From positions 1 to 64,000 of the forward strand of contig NZ_LWUA01000113.1 in NCBI RefSeq assembly GCF_005222955.1: a stretch of 64,000 nt of DNA. Reading direction: 5' to 3'. Below, piece after piece: positions 27,191 to 36,553 of this stretch (position 1 is the first letter of the stretch; each line of letters begins with the position of its first letter). The stretch comes from Blastococcus sp. CCUG 61487. GTDB taxonomy: Bacteria; Actinomycetota; Actinomycetes; Mycobacteriales; Geodermatophilaceae. The position numbers and the translations under genes were made by a program. Below the pieces are notes generated by a model. The model did not search any database, was not told the origin of the DNA, and saw only the letters and a program-made list of their open reading frames with translations.

Positions 27191-30100
27191 CACGCTTCGA
27201 CGCCGCCCCGGTGCTGGCCGGGCTGAAGGACTTCCAGCGCGCCACCGTGGAGCACGTCACCCGGAGGTTCTTCGTTGATCCCTCGCCGACGCGGCGGTTC
27301 CTGGTCGCGGACGAGACAGGCCTCGGCAAGAGCGTGGTGGCTCGCGGGGTCATCGCCAAGACGTTGGAACACCTTCAGGACGACGACTCGGTCGATCGGA
27401 TCGACATCGTCTACATCTGCTCCAACGCCGACATCGCGCGGCAGAACCTGGCCCGCTTGGAGGTCACGGGGAGCCGAGCCACTCAGATGTCGACCCGGCT
27501 CACGATGCTCGCTCGGCATTCCGCGACGTTGAAGGCCACGGCACCTGACGCACTCGACAAGCCGGTGAACCTGGTGGCATTCACCCCCGGCACCAGCTTC
27601 GAGAGCGGTTGGCGCACCGGGCAGGCGGAGGAACGGGCATTGATCTTCCTCCTGCTGGAGCAGGAGTGGGGCCTGTCCGGCTGGGGGCGACGCAGCGCTC
27701 TGCGCGCGCTCCAGGCGACCACGCGGTCGTTCCACCGCTTCCAGGACGTCGTCTCCTGGGTGCGCGCTTCACTAAAGGGCGACCTCGATCCTGTGATCGC
27801 AGCATCCTTCGCCGAAGCGCTGAGAGTGACGGGGGTGGAGGAGCGCGCACGGCGGCTCTTCGACGACATCGGTCGCAGGGAGCAGTTACCCCACGATCTC
27901 AAGGAAAGGTCGACGAAGCTGATCGGGGAGTTGCGCAGCGCGCTAGCGAAGGCCTCGATCGATTCGCTGCAGCCCGACCTAGTCATCCTCGACGAGTTCC
28001 AGCGCTTCCGGAATCTGCTCTCCGTCGAAGACGGCGGAGAAAGCGCCGAGCTGGCCCGCGAGCTCTTCGACCACGGCCAGTCCAAGGTCCTTCTCCTGTC
28101 CGCGACGCCGTACAAGCCCTTCACCCTCGACCAGGAGACGATCACGGCGGGGGAGAGCCACCACAAAGACTTCCTGGAGACCCTGCGGTTCCTGAACGGT
28201 GATCCGGACTGGCTCAAGACAGTGCAGGACGCTTTGACGGCTTACCGCGGCGCACTGACCCGCGGTCGCTCGGCCGCCGATGCGGCGGCACGTGTCCGCG
28301 AGCTGCTGACCACCGTCATGACTCGGGCCGAGCGCCCTCGGCTACGCGCCGGCGAAATGGTGCAGGAGCGACGTCTGGACATCACCCACCTGCAGACCGA
28401 CGACGTCCGCGGGTATCTTCGGCTCCGCGAGCTCGCCTCAGCGGTCGATGCCAACGCCACGCTCGAGTACTGGAAGTCAGCGCCGTACTTCGTCAACTTC
28501 ACCGATGGTTACCAGCTCGGAGAGAAGCTGAAGAAGGCGCTGGGCGACGGCGGGGCACATGACCTGCGCACGCTAGTGGCGCGGACGCAGCACATCGACG
28601 CGACAGCACTCGCCAGGTTCGGCGAGATCGACATGGGCAATCCCCGGCTCCGGCAGTTGGCCGAGGAGACGGTGGGGCAGGGCTGGTGGCAGCTGCTCTG
28701 GCTGCCACCGTCGATGCCGTACTTCCAGCTGGGGGCGCCGTTCGTCGAGCACGCCGGAATCACGAAGCGGCTGGTCTTCTCTTCATGGTCCGCCACGCCC
28801 ACCGCCATTGCTGGGCTGCTGAGCTACGAGGCCGAGCGCCGGCTCGTCGACGGTCGGCTCCGCGAGAACTCGGCCCCTGCCCGCGCAGCGGTGGCAAGCC
28901 GTCTCGACTACCGCGTCGATGGCGAACGTCCCGCCGCGATGAGTGCGCTCGCCTTGTTCTGGCCGCACCCTGCGTTTGCCGAGCTGGGCGACCCGCTCGC
29001 TGTCGCGCGGAGCCGTCCTGACGAGACGCTCCGACGCGAAGACGTCGAGGAGAACGTCCACGAACGGCTCGTGAGCCGCGCCCCCGACCACCTTGCTCAG
29101 TCGAGCGACCGGGAATCAGCGGCCTGGACGACCGTCTTCGGTTGGCCGGGCGCCGTTCCCGACATGTCTCGAGACGACATGCTCGGGGCGCTGGCCGGGG
29201 GAGCGGAGGCTCAGGACGACGTCGACCGCCCGGCCGCCGAGGGCCACACCGGCTTGGCGGCGCATCTTGACCTCGCTCTCGCCACGGCAGTCGGGACGAT
29301 GACACCGCGTTTGCCGCGCGGGGATGCCCTCCACGACATCGTGCGGATCGCCGTCCATTCCCCAGGCAATATCGCCTGGCGGGCGGTGTCACGGATCCTG
29401 CGGGATGGGGACGCCATCAACCCGCGCGAGCACTGGCGCGCAGCGGCGCACCTCGCTGCCCACCTCCGAGGGCTGTTCAACCGGCTGGAGACGACCCTCC
29501 TCCTCGACCGCGGCGGGGACGACCACGCCTACTGGCGCCTCGTCCTCGACTACTGTGCCGCCGGCAATCTGCAGGCGGTGCTCGACGAATACCTCCACCA
29601 CTTGCGGAGCTCCGTCTCGGATGTGCCGCTGAGCGGTCAGGGCCTCATGGCCCTCGTGGACGACGTGGTGCGAGCGGTCGGCCTCCGACCGGCTTCCTAC
29701 GCGCCTTACTACCCGTTGGACGAGGACGGTCCCCGCCTACGCAGCCGGTTTGCGCTTCGCTACGGCTCACCCCGTGGTGTTGCCACAGACGCCGCCGAGG
29801 GGGTCCAGATCCGACAGCAAGATGTCCGGACGGCGTTCAACAGCCCGTTCTGGCCATTCGTGCTGACGACCACTTCGGCCGGTCAGGAGGGCATCGACTT
29901 CCACTGGTGGTGCTCGGCGATCGTCCACTGGAACACGCCGGCGAACCCGGTGGACTTCGAACAGCGGGAGGGGCGTGTGCACCGCTTCGGCGGCCACGCT
30001 GTCCGTCGGAACGTCGCCGCCGCCCATCGGGCAGACGCCCTGCGCGCTGAGGATGCCGACCTGTGGAAGGCGGCCTACGACGCCGCCGATGCCGCGACGA

Positions 30101-30345
30101 AGGACCAGGGCGACTTCGTGCCGTACTGGGTCTACGGCGGGGAGGCGAAGATCGAGCGTCACGTCTACCCGTACGCACTGAGTCTCGACGGTCCGCGGTA
30201 CGAGCGGCTCAAGCGCGACCTCGCGATGTACCGGTTGGCGTTCGGTCAACCGCGGCAGGAGGACCTGTTGAAGCTCCTCGACCGCAGGACCAACGAGGAG
30301 ATCGACCGCGCCGACGTCATCGATCTGCAGCCGCCGATCTATTGA
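27187..30345 (+). CDS. Large SF2 helicase of the lipase-DUF6361-PLD cluster
   Basis: GTG 27187 overlaps the PLD stop. The 1,052-residue helicase has VADETGLGKSVVARG (about 43), VILDEFQRFRN in place of a DEAH box (about 268), LLSATPYKP, then a long insertion, TTTSAGQEGIDFHWW and QREGRVHRFGGHAVRRN (about 927). The large insertion between the two RecA lobes (about residues 310-860) and the DEFQ Walker B set it apart from SNF2 and type I motors. The last ~100 residues include the cluster's conserved-looking YRLAFGQPRQEDLL. Ends 17 bases from the convergent nuclease gene with no visible terminator. Confidence 0.86.
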   Translation: MTRFDAAPVLAGLKDFQRATVEHVTRRFFVDPSPTRRFLVADETGLGKSVVARGVIAKTLEHLQDDDSVDRIDIVYICSNADIARQNLARLEVTGSRATQMSTRLTMLARHSATLKATAPDALDKPVNLVAFTPGTSFESGWRTGQAEERALIFLLLEQEWGLSGWGRRSALRALQATTRSFHRFQDVVSWVRASLKGDLDPVIAASFAEALRVTGVEERARRLFDDIGRREQLPHDLKERSTKLIGELRSALAKASIDSLQPDLVILDEFQRFRNLLSVEDGGESAELARELFDHGQSKVLLLSATPYKPFTLDQETITAGESHHKDFLETLRFLNGDPDWLKTVQDALTAYRGALTRGRSAADAAARVRELLTTVMTRAERPRLRAGEMVQERRLDITHLQTDDVRGYLRLRELASAVDANATLEYWKSAPYFVNFTDGYQLGEKLKKALGDGGAHDLRTLVARTQHIDATALARFGEIDMGNPRLRQLAEETVGQGWWQLLWLPPSMPYFQLGAPFVEHAGITKRLVFSSWSATPTAIAGLLSYEAERRLVDGRLRENSAPARAAVASRLDYRVDGERPAAMSALALFWPHPAFAELGDPLAVARSRPDETLRREDVEENVHERLVSRAPDHLAQSSDRESAAWTTVFGWPGAVPDMSRDDMLGALAGGAEAQDDVDRPAAEGHTGLAAHLDLALATAVGTMTPRLPRGDALHDIVRIAVHSPGNIAWRAVSRILRDGDAINPREHWRAAAHLAAHLRGLFNRLETTLLLDRGGDDHAYWRLVLDYCAAGNLQAVLDEYLHHLRSSVSDVPLSGQGLMALVDDVVRAVGLRPASYAPYYPLDEDGPRLRSRFALRYGSPRGVATDAAEGVQIRQQDVRTAFNSPFWPFVLTTTSAGQEGIDFHWWCSAIVHWNTPANPVDFEQREGRVHRFGGHAVRRNVAAAHRADALRAEDADLWKAAYDAADAATKDQGDFVPYWVYGGEAKIERHVYPYALSLDGPRYERLKRDLAMYRLAFGQPRQEDLLKLLDRRTNEEIDRADVIDLQPPIY

Positions 30346-30361
30346 CGGACGCCCGCGATGG

Positions 30362-31705
30362 CTATACAGCGCCCGCCAGGCGCCGGAGATCATCGGCACG
30401 AAGCCGCTGAGCGGGGTCGGCCGCGCCGTTGGTGAAACGGACGCCCTCCTCTGCCAGCACCTCCTCGACCGACTTCGTGAAGCCCGGGTCCGACCAGTTG
30501 AAGCCGGGGGAGGGGCGGCCCGTGCTGGCCAGAACGCGGTAGGCGTTCGTGCACTCCGGGCACTTCATCACGTGATTGCCGAGAGGTTGGGCGGCGGTGC
30601 CCACCAGCTGAGCCAGGTCGCCATAGGTCGTCCAGCGGCCAGCTGGCACGGCGTCCAGCAGCCGGTGCAGGTAAGACCAGTCCTTACGGCCCGAGCCTCC
30701 GTCGGCCAGTTCAGCCAGGTCAGCGCCGGCAGAGGTGACCCACCAAGCAGGACCCCGAACGGCCGCATCAACCCCTGCGGCCTCGAGAAGGATGTGCTTG
30801 GCCAGCGTTGTCGGGCGCCATGGCTGCCCATCAGCCGCCCACACCAGAGGCGATACCGGATCGTTGCGCCATGTCGCGCGTCCGCGGGCGGGGTCCTCTG
30901 CCACCCAATCGGCGATGGCAGCCCGAGTCTGGGCGGTGGTCCCGTGGGTGGGTTGCAGTGTCAAAGCTTCGCCGTTCGAGAGCAGCTCGGCTTCGACGAG
31001 TCGTCGCACCGCGTTGGCTGCCCGGTTCCGCTCAGCCGCCTTCTCCGTGGCGACCCGCGCCTCGGCGCGAGCGGGGGCGAGGGTGAACTCCTCGACCTCG
31101 GCCGTGGGGTAAACCTTGGTGAATCCGGCCACCAGTCGGTTGTCGACCCGCCACACCGTCACCGAGACCAGCGAGATGTCGACCCCCATCTCCGATAACC
31201 ACACCGCCGTGTGGGTCACCTGCCGGGGGAACGAACCCGCGATCAGGACGAGGCGTGGCCGACGGAGGACGTCAGGGTCCAGCTCGCCGCCGACATGCTC
31301 GGCGATGCGGTCCGCCGCCTCGGAGGTGGTCATCGGATCGCCGCGACGGGTGCGGTACTGCGCATGCGCCTCGGCCAACGTCTCCAGCGTGAACCGGGAT
31401 ACGAGCGCCGCATAGGTGATGGCTTGCAGGTGGACGTCCCCGCCCGAGTCGTCTCTTTTCAGCTCGGCGACAACGAGCCGGCCGGCGGCGTCCAAACCCA
31501 GCACGTCGAGCCGGTCGCGTGTGCGAGTGCCGTCGTGGCCCGACCACCGGTCGAACTCCGACGTCACGATGAGCACGTCATCGCCGAGCACCTGCGGCTG
31601 GTCGAGCACCCATTCCTGCAGATGGGCCCGTTCATGGAGGCCCATCTCGGTCAGAGAATGCGTCGCGGCGGGGCGCGCGGTGCTGCCGGCGACCTCGAAG
31701 AGCAT
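30362..31705 (-). CDS. E-x-K nuclease domain fused to alkyltransferase-like (ATL/MGMT) DNA-binding domain
   Basis: ATG 31705 is preceded by GGAGG; longer readings run into the vsr gene. Of 447 residues, the N-terminal 100 carry DRLDVLGLDAAGRLVVAELKR (D67, E81, K83), an RecB/NucS-like nuclease core. A helical middle follows. The C-terminal ~95 residues match the MGMT/ATL winged helix (LLDAVPAGRWTTYGDLAQLVG, then TNAYRVLASTGRPSPGF). The alkyl-acceptor PCHR motif is replaced by TNAYRVL, so it should bind damaged or modified bases without repairing them. Two bases after the vsr stop, so same operon. A damage-directed or modification-directed endonuclease is the reasonable inference. Confidence 0.75.
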   Translation of the reverse strand: MLFEVAGSTARPAATHSLTEMGLHERAHLQEWVLDQPQVLGDDVLIVTSEFDRWSGHDGTRTRDRLDVLGLDAAGRLVVAELKRDDSGGDVHLQAITYAALVSRFTLETLAEAHAQYRTRRGDPMTTSEAADRIAEHVGGELDPDVLRRPRLVLIAGSFPRQVTHTAVWLSEMGVDISLVSVTVWRVDNRLVAGFTKVYPTAEVEEFTLAPARAEARVATEKAAERNRAANAVRRLVEAELLSNGEALTLQPTHGTTAQTRAAIADWVAEDPARGRATWRNDPVSPLVWAADGQPWRPTTLAKHILLEAAGVDAAVRGPAWWVTSAGADLAELADGGSGRKDWSYLHRLLDAVPAGRWTTYGDLAQLVGTAAQPLGNHVMKCPECTNAYRVLASTGRPSPGFNWSDPGFTKSVEEVLAEEGVRFTNGAADPAQRLRADDLRRLAGAV

Positions 31706-31707
31706 CG

Positions 31708-32259
31708 TCACGCCTCCATGCTGGGGCAAACGTGGACCCGCCCGGAAGCTGACGGGGCCTTCCGCGTGTCCCGCTCTCCCCTGGAGGCGGGCCCTTCCTT
31801 GCCTGTGCCCTCGAGGGCAGCGACGACCTTGCTGACGACGGCGTGGGGATTCTCGTGCTCCCAGACCCGCAGGACGGTCCACCCAAGCCCGGCCAGCTGC
31901 TCGTTGACCGCCGCATCGCGAGCCTTGTTCATGGCGATCTTCCGGGTCCACCAGCCGGCATTGGCCTTCGGGAGGTGGGCATGCTCGGGACAGCCATGCC
32001 AGAAGCACCCGTCGATGTAGATCGCGAAACGCGCCCCCACGAACGCGATGTCGATCGTCCTGCGTCGCTGGCCGGGCACCCGGAAGCAAACGCGGTAGCG
32101 CAAGCCTCGCGCGTAGAGCAGCCTTCTGACCGCCATCTCGGGCTTGTTGTTGCGTCGACGCAGCTTGCTCATGCGACGGGCAACCGCCGAGCTTCTGGCG
32201 CCGGGATGCGGTCCGGGGTCCACGCTCGTTGGGACATCTCTGGTCACGACCGAGCTCAT
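31708..32259 (-). CDS. vsr: Vsr-type very short patch mismatch endonuclease
   Basis: The protein matches Vsr: ARRMSKLRRRNNKPEMAVRR, LRYRVCFRVPGQRRRTIDIAF with the catalytic-type Asp, FAIYIDGCFWHGCPEH, the KIAMNKARD helix and GWTVLRVWEHE. Vsr nicks next to T:G mismatches that arise by deamination of 5-methylcytosine. No C5-cytosine methylase is visible in the window, so here it more likely serves as an island nuclease or answers a methylase elsewhere. The start is uncertain: ATG 32259 is used and GTG 32280 would add seven residues. The ~30-residue C-terminal tail beyond the family core is poorly conserved-looking. Confidence 0.88.
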   Translation of the reverse strand: MSSVVTRDVPTSVDPGPHPGARSSAVARRMSKLRRRNNKPEMAVRRLLYARGLRYRVCFRVPGQRRRTIDIAFVGARFAIYIDGCFWHGCPEHAHLPKANAGWWTRKIAMNKARDAAVNEQLAGLGWTVLRVWEHENPHAVVSKVVAALEGTGKEGPASRGERDTRKAPSASGRVHVCPSMEA

Positions 32260-32320
32260 GGGCGGAGACGTACCAGCCACCGCTGACGCTTCGCCGTCCG
32301 CGGACCCTGCCGTCTAGAGA

Positions 32321-33223
32321 TCACCCAGCTGCGAGGAATTCGTCGTACCGCTGATCAAGACGGTCGGCGTCGGGACGCGCCGCGCGGTGGCTTGGCACGG
32401 TCAGCCGCACGCCGTGCATCGCCTGGATGCCGTGCTTGAGCATCGGCCCATCGATTTCGGTAAGCACGTCGCGTCGCACCTGGACGATGAGATCCGGACG
32501 TACCCCGATGATGTTCCGGTCGTACGCCGCATGATGGATCTTGCAAAGGCTTAGCCCGTTAGGCACCACGGGCAGGCCGCCCTCGTCTGAGTCCCTGACG
32601 ATGTGCGCAGCGTCGAGCAGGTCCGTGTGCTGCAGGCGGCACATGGCGCACTGCTTCTCGTATGCCTGCAGCACCCGGGCGCGGAAAACTGGCTGGTGCA
32701 GCCGTGCGCGGACGAGGCGCTCCAGGTATGACCTTCGATCTGGGGTCAACGAGGCCACCAGATCAGGGTCGACGAGCCTTTGACCCTCATCGACGGCTAT
32801 GAGGAATGCAAGCTCCTCGCGCTGCTCGGCTACCACGTAGACGGGGAACTGGGCTTGGTAGACACCTTTGGCCACGCCGATGAAGTACGCCAGCGGTCGC
32901 TCGTCCTGCATCGCGGTACGGAGGGCACGGTTGTCGGAGTGGTTCGGGTCAGTACCGCGGTAGGCGTACTTCACCAAGCCGCCCGGCGCGATGGCGTCCT
33001 CATACGGAGGTAGCTGGCTCGGAGGCGTGTAAGTGGTCCGGATCGTGAGGGCCGCCTCCAAGGCCGCGGGCTTCCAGATGCCCGGTTGGACGACAAGCTT
33101 CATCGGTTGGCCGGCGACGCTGAACTGGTTGATCTCGGCGGAGGTCACACCCTCGGGATGGAGCGCGCTGACTCGTTCCAGGTGGACGAACATCGCTGCC
33201 CGAACCTGCGCGTCGTCCAGCAT
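32321..33223 (-). CDS. HNH endonuclease (putative restriction-type)
   Basis: ATG 33223 has GAGGAGCGAC, a good ribosome site. The C-terminal part contains an HNH/beta-beta-alpha-metal module: YEKQCAMCRLQHTDLLDAAHIV, then NGLSLCKIHHAAYDRNIIGV, with CxxC and AAHI / IHH metal ligands. The N-terminal ~150 residues (LVKYAYRGTDPNHSDNRAL, PLAYFIGVAKGVYQAQFPVYVV) form the beta-rich domain common to this class of restriction-like HNH proteins, thought to read modified or specific DNA. It sits between addA and vsr on the minus strand, in a run of five nuclease genes in the same direction. Confidence 0.88.
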   Translation of the reverse strand: MLDDAQVRAAMFVHLERVSALHPEGVTSAEINQFSVAGQPMKLVVQPGIWKPAALEAALTIRTTYTPPSQLPPYEDAIAPGGLVKYAYRGTDPNHSDNRALRTAMQDERPLAYFIGVAKGVYQAQFPVYVVAEQREELAFLIAVDEGQRLVDPDLVASLTPDRRSYLERLVRARLHQPVFRARVLQAYEKQCAMCRLQHTDLLDAAHIVRDSDEGGLPVVPNGLSLCKIHHAAYDRNIIGVRPDLIVQVRRDVLTEIDGPMLKHGIQAMHGVRLTVPSHRAARPDADRLDQRYDEFLAAG

Positions 33224-33325
33224 GTCGCTCCTCGATTCAAAGATCCCGGCCACGCCCGTACGGATCAAGCTATTGGCCGACGAGTCCTGGGCGGCTCACG
33301 GCACGCCACGTATCGCCTGGCGGCA

Positions 33326-36300
33326 TCACATCGTGGACGAGACGGCTCGCTCCGGGTGCAGGAAGAGGAGCACCGGGACCGCGTCGTCGCCTGTCGCCGA
33401 TGTGATGCCGTCGACGTACGCGCGAACCTGCGGGGCGTAGTGCTGAGTACGCGCGGCCACCGCTTCAGCCGGGATGGCGTCCGTCTTGTAGTCGACGATG
33501 ACCAGCGATCCGTCGTCCTCGCGGTAGACCAGGTCGACGTAGCCCTCCAGCACGGTGCCGTCGTCCTGCACCGTGCCCATGTACATCTCGCGCCAGTGGG
33601 GCCGGGTTGCAGCTCGCTGCACCGTCTCGGATGCAAGGGCCGACCGCACGAGATCGGTGACGAGGTCGGCAGCGCCCTCGACCCCTTCGGCGACGCACTG
33701 GGCGGTTACAGCCTCTTCTAGGCCGGCGCCGGTAGCGAGGTCGACCGACTGGAGCACCCCGTGCACGGCGCGGCCGATCGCGGTCCCGTACCGACCCTTG
33801 GTCCACGCCGGCAACTCGATGTTCAGCGCACCTTTCGCGCCGCCGGCCGTCTCCTCCGAACCCTCAAGCACCACGGAAGGCTCTGTGCCCTCCAACCCCG
33901 AAGCCGAGACCGCGGAAGGCTGTCGGCTGGCAGCGCGGACGGACTCCATCGCGGCGCTCCATTCCTCGAAATCCTGCGGGCTCGCCGCCTGCGGGGTCGG
34001 GACGGGGGAGAAGGCCCCCGCCGGCGAATCGATGACTGACCACCTCTCCGCAGCCTCCGTCCCGTGACCGTCCTCCGCTAGCAGCTTGGCGCTCGTCACG
34101 GTCTTCGATGCCGCCGAGCGGTGCAGCGACACCACGAGGTGGTCCCTGGCCCGCGTCGCCGCGACGTATAGCAGGCGGCGCCGCTCGCGATCGTCCATCT
34201 GCTCGTCGATGGGTGCGGCCGCCTCGAAGTCACCGGTCGTGACGCCCTGCTTCAGCGATACGGCGTAGCCGCCCTCGCGGGTCCACAGCACGCGCACCCC
34301 GTTGGGTCTGCGCGGCGCCGCGGTCATGCCGCTCATCACCACGATGGGGAACTCCAGGCCCTTGGCGGCGTGCACCGTCATGATGCGCACTGCCTCGGTG
34401 TCGGTTTCCGGCAGTGCTGCCTCGACAACCCGGGATGTCTCCTCGCCCTGCTGAGCCGCCCAGGCCAGGTAGGCCCGCAGGCCGCCGTGCTCCGACTCCG
34501 ACCAGGCGCGTGCCTGATCCACCACGAAGCGCAGCCGGCGCCAGTGATCACGGGCGCGCGGACCCGTGGCGGCGACCTCCAGCATCCGCCGGTCCGCGAC
34601 GATCGCGGCGAGCACCTCGCTGGGTGCCATCCACCGCGCGGCGTAGTGCAGACGCTGCAGGTAGGCGAGCGAACGGCCGACCGGGTGCTCGGCTGGCTTG
34701 TCGTCCAGCGGGGCGATGACGTTGAGCGCTCCGCCAGCCCGCTTCCAGGTCCACAGGTCGTCGTCCCCGCAACCGAACAACGGCGACCGCAAGGCGGTGA
34801 CCAGCGACAGCTGGTCGCTCGGGTCGGCGACTGCGCGCGCTGCGGCCAGCAAGTCCCGGACCTCCTGCGCCTCGTAGACGAGGGAGCTCGACTCGGCCCG
34901 GTACGGGATGCCTGCACGGTCGAGCGCATCCTCGAGAAAGGGAAGGGACGTGCGTGCCGGCACGAGGATCGCCACGTCATCCAGTCGCGCGGCCCGCCAC
35001 GCGCCGTCTACCTGAACCCGCCACTGCTCATCGATGGCTCGGCGGATCACTCCGGCGACGTCGGCTGCCTCGCGCTCGCGCAGCTCGGCCGCCTTGGGCT
35101 TGTCCAGGTGTGCCTCGGCCCCGAGCACGACCACGGGCGGCGACCCAGGCTCCGGTGGCCGGTGCGGGGAAAGAGCCTGAAACGCGGGCTGCCGGTCTTC
35201 CTCGAAGGTGATCAGCCGGCCGAACACGTCGTTGACCCAGGAGACGATCGGGTCGACGGTGCGGAAGTTCGTCGTCAGGCTCACGGGCTCTCCGATGACC
35301 TGCTGCGAGCGCAGGTAAATCGCGATGTCGGCCCGACGGAAGCGGTAGATCGACTGCTTCGGATCACCCACGACGAACAGCGATCCCGGTGGCACGTCGA
35401 CGTCCTCCCAGCGCTCCGCGCTGGCCGCGGCGCCGCCCGCGATGCGGACAGCGAGTTCGATTTGGATCGGGTCGGTGTCCTGGAACTCGTCCAGCAGCAG
35501 CCGCTGGTAACGCTCCTGGAGCGCTGCCCGCACCAAAGCGCCGTTCTCTCCGCGGAGCAGTTCGCGGGCGAGTACGAGCAAGTCGTGGAACTCGAGCCGA
35601 CCAGCGGCCCGTCGCTCTTCCGCCGCCTCGAGGACCCGTGCCGCGATCCACCGGCTCAGCGCGCGCAGGGTCGGCTCGAGCACGGCCTTGACCGCGTCGG
35701 CGGCCTGCTCCTTCACCTGCAGGCAGTCTTCCTTGAGGGCGTCGAGAACCGCCTTCCCGCCCCAGTTGCCTCCCTGCCCGTAGCTGAACTTCAGGTTGGC
35801 TGCCGTCCGAAGCACCTCGAGTTGCTGACCGGGGTCACCTGCGGCGGCGAGCGCGTCAGCCCAGGCGCCGAACTTCTCCAAGTAGGGGAGGAACTTGTCG
35901 TCGGAGGACGTGCACTCGTCGGCGCGCGCGACCAGCTCCGTGGTGCGCTGCACCAAATCGTCGATCCCCCGCAGCTCCGCGCGGCCGAGTTCCTCGCCGG
36001 TGAGCACCCGGTCGGCTACGAGGTCCCAGTCGGCGGTGAAGAGTTTGGCCAGCGAGCGCAGATGCTTCAGCTCGACGCCGGCAGCCATGGCGAGCAGCAG
36101 CGGCTCGGCGATCTCGTCGTCGTCGAGCAACTGTCGTCGCTGCTCGGCCCAGCGCTCCTCGAAGGCGACGGCGGAGCTGAGCTCGTCCGCGACCTCGATG
36201 AGCGGCGGAAGCCCCGCTTCGATCGGGTGCTCGGCGAGGATGCGCTGGGCGAACGAGTGCAGCGTGCCGATCGCGGCGCCGTCCAGGTCGTCGAGCGCCT

Positions 36301-36553
36301 CCTGGGCGCGTTCGCCTTCCTCCTTCTCCAGTGCCTCGCGCAGGCGGTCGCGGAGTTCGGCGCCAGCCTTCTCGGTGAACGTCACCGCGGCGATGCACCG
36401 CAGCGGGACGCCGTCTACGATCACCAGTTGTCGGATCCGGTCGACCAGGCTCTTGGTCTTGCCCGACCCGGCGCCGGCCTCGACGAACAGGGTTGCGTCG
36501 GTGTCCTCGGTGATCCGCCGCCGCGCCTTGGCGTCGACAAGGCTCGTGCTCAT
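33326..36553 (-). CDS. AddA/RecB-like ATP-dependent helicase-nuclease
   Basis: From ATG 36553 the 1,075-residue protein has EAGAGSGKTKSLVDRI (Walker A, about 25-32), LLLDEFQDTDPIQIE, VGDPKQSIYRFRRAD, TNFRTVDPIV, MTVHAAKGLEFPIVVM and LYVAATRARDHLV, a full UvrD-type motor. The C-terminal nuclease has VLEGYVDLVYRED, LVIVDYKTDA (about 1018) and APQVRAYV, complete for RecB-family nucleases. Its start overlaps the addB-like stop as ATGA, the standard arrangement of AddAB subunits that resect double-strand breaks and degrade linear foreign DNA. Its position within a nuclease island suggests an island-borne extra copy; which recombination enzyme the chromosome uses cannot be seen here. Confidence 0.92.
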   Translation of the reverse strand: MSTSLVDAKARRRITEDTDATLFVEAGAGSGKTKSLVDRIRQLVIVDGVPLRCIAAVTFTEKAGAELRDRLREALEKEEGERAQEALDDLDGAAIGTLHSFAQRILAEHPIEAGLPPLIEVADELSSAVAFEERWAEQRRQLLDDDEIAEPLLLAMAAGVELKHLRSLAKLFTADWDLVADRVLTGEELGRAELRGIDDLVQRTTELVARADECTSSDDKFLPYLEKFGAWADALAAAGDPGQQLEVLRTAANLKFSYGQGGNWGGKAVLDALKEDCLQVKEQAADAVKAVLEPTLRALSRWIAARVLEAAEERRAAGRLEFHDLLVLARELLRGENGALVRAALQERYQRLLLDEFQDTDPIQIELAVRIAGGAAASAERWEDVDVPPGSLFVVGDPKQSIYRFRRADIAIYLRSQQVIGEPVSLTTNFRTVDPIVSWVNDVFGRLITFEEDRQPAFQALSPHRPPEPGSPPVVVLGAEAHLDKPKAAELREREAADVAGVIRRAIDEQWRVQVDGAWRAARLDDVAILVPARTSLPFLEDALDRAGIPYRAESSSLVYEAQEVRDLLAAARAVADPSDQLSLVTALRSPLFGCGDDDLWTWKRAGGALNVIAPLDDKPAEHPVGRSLAYLQRLHYAARWMAPSEVLAAIVADRRMLEVAATGPRARDHWRRLRFVVDQARAWSESEHGGLRAYLAWAAQQGEETSRVVEAALPETDTEAVRIMTVHAAKGLEFPIVVMSGMTAAPRRPNGVRVLWTREGGYAVSLKQGVTTGDFEAAAPIDEQMDDRERRRLLYVAATRARDHLVVSLHRSAASKTVTSAKLLAEDGHGTEAAERWSVIDSPAGAFSPVPTPQAASPQDFEEWSAAMESVRAASRQPSAVSASGLEGTEPSVVLEGSEETAGGAKGALNIELPAWTKGRYGTAIGRAVHGVLQSVDLATGAGLEEAVTAQCVAEGVEGAADLVTDLVRSALASETVQRAATRPHWREMYMGTVQDDGTVLEGYVDLVYREDDGSLVIVDYKTDAIPAEAVAARTQHYAPQVRAYVDGITSATGDDAVPVLLFLHPERAVSSTM

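Noticed and set aside
16917-30345. DISARM or BREX system
   Set aside because: An SNF2 helicase and a PLD protein recall DISARM drmD and drmC, but no DUF1998 (DrmB), DrmA-type helicase or DISARM methylase is present, and there is no PglZ, BrxC or BrxL for BREX.
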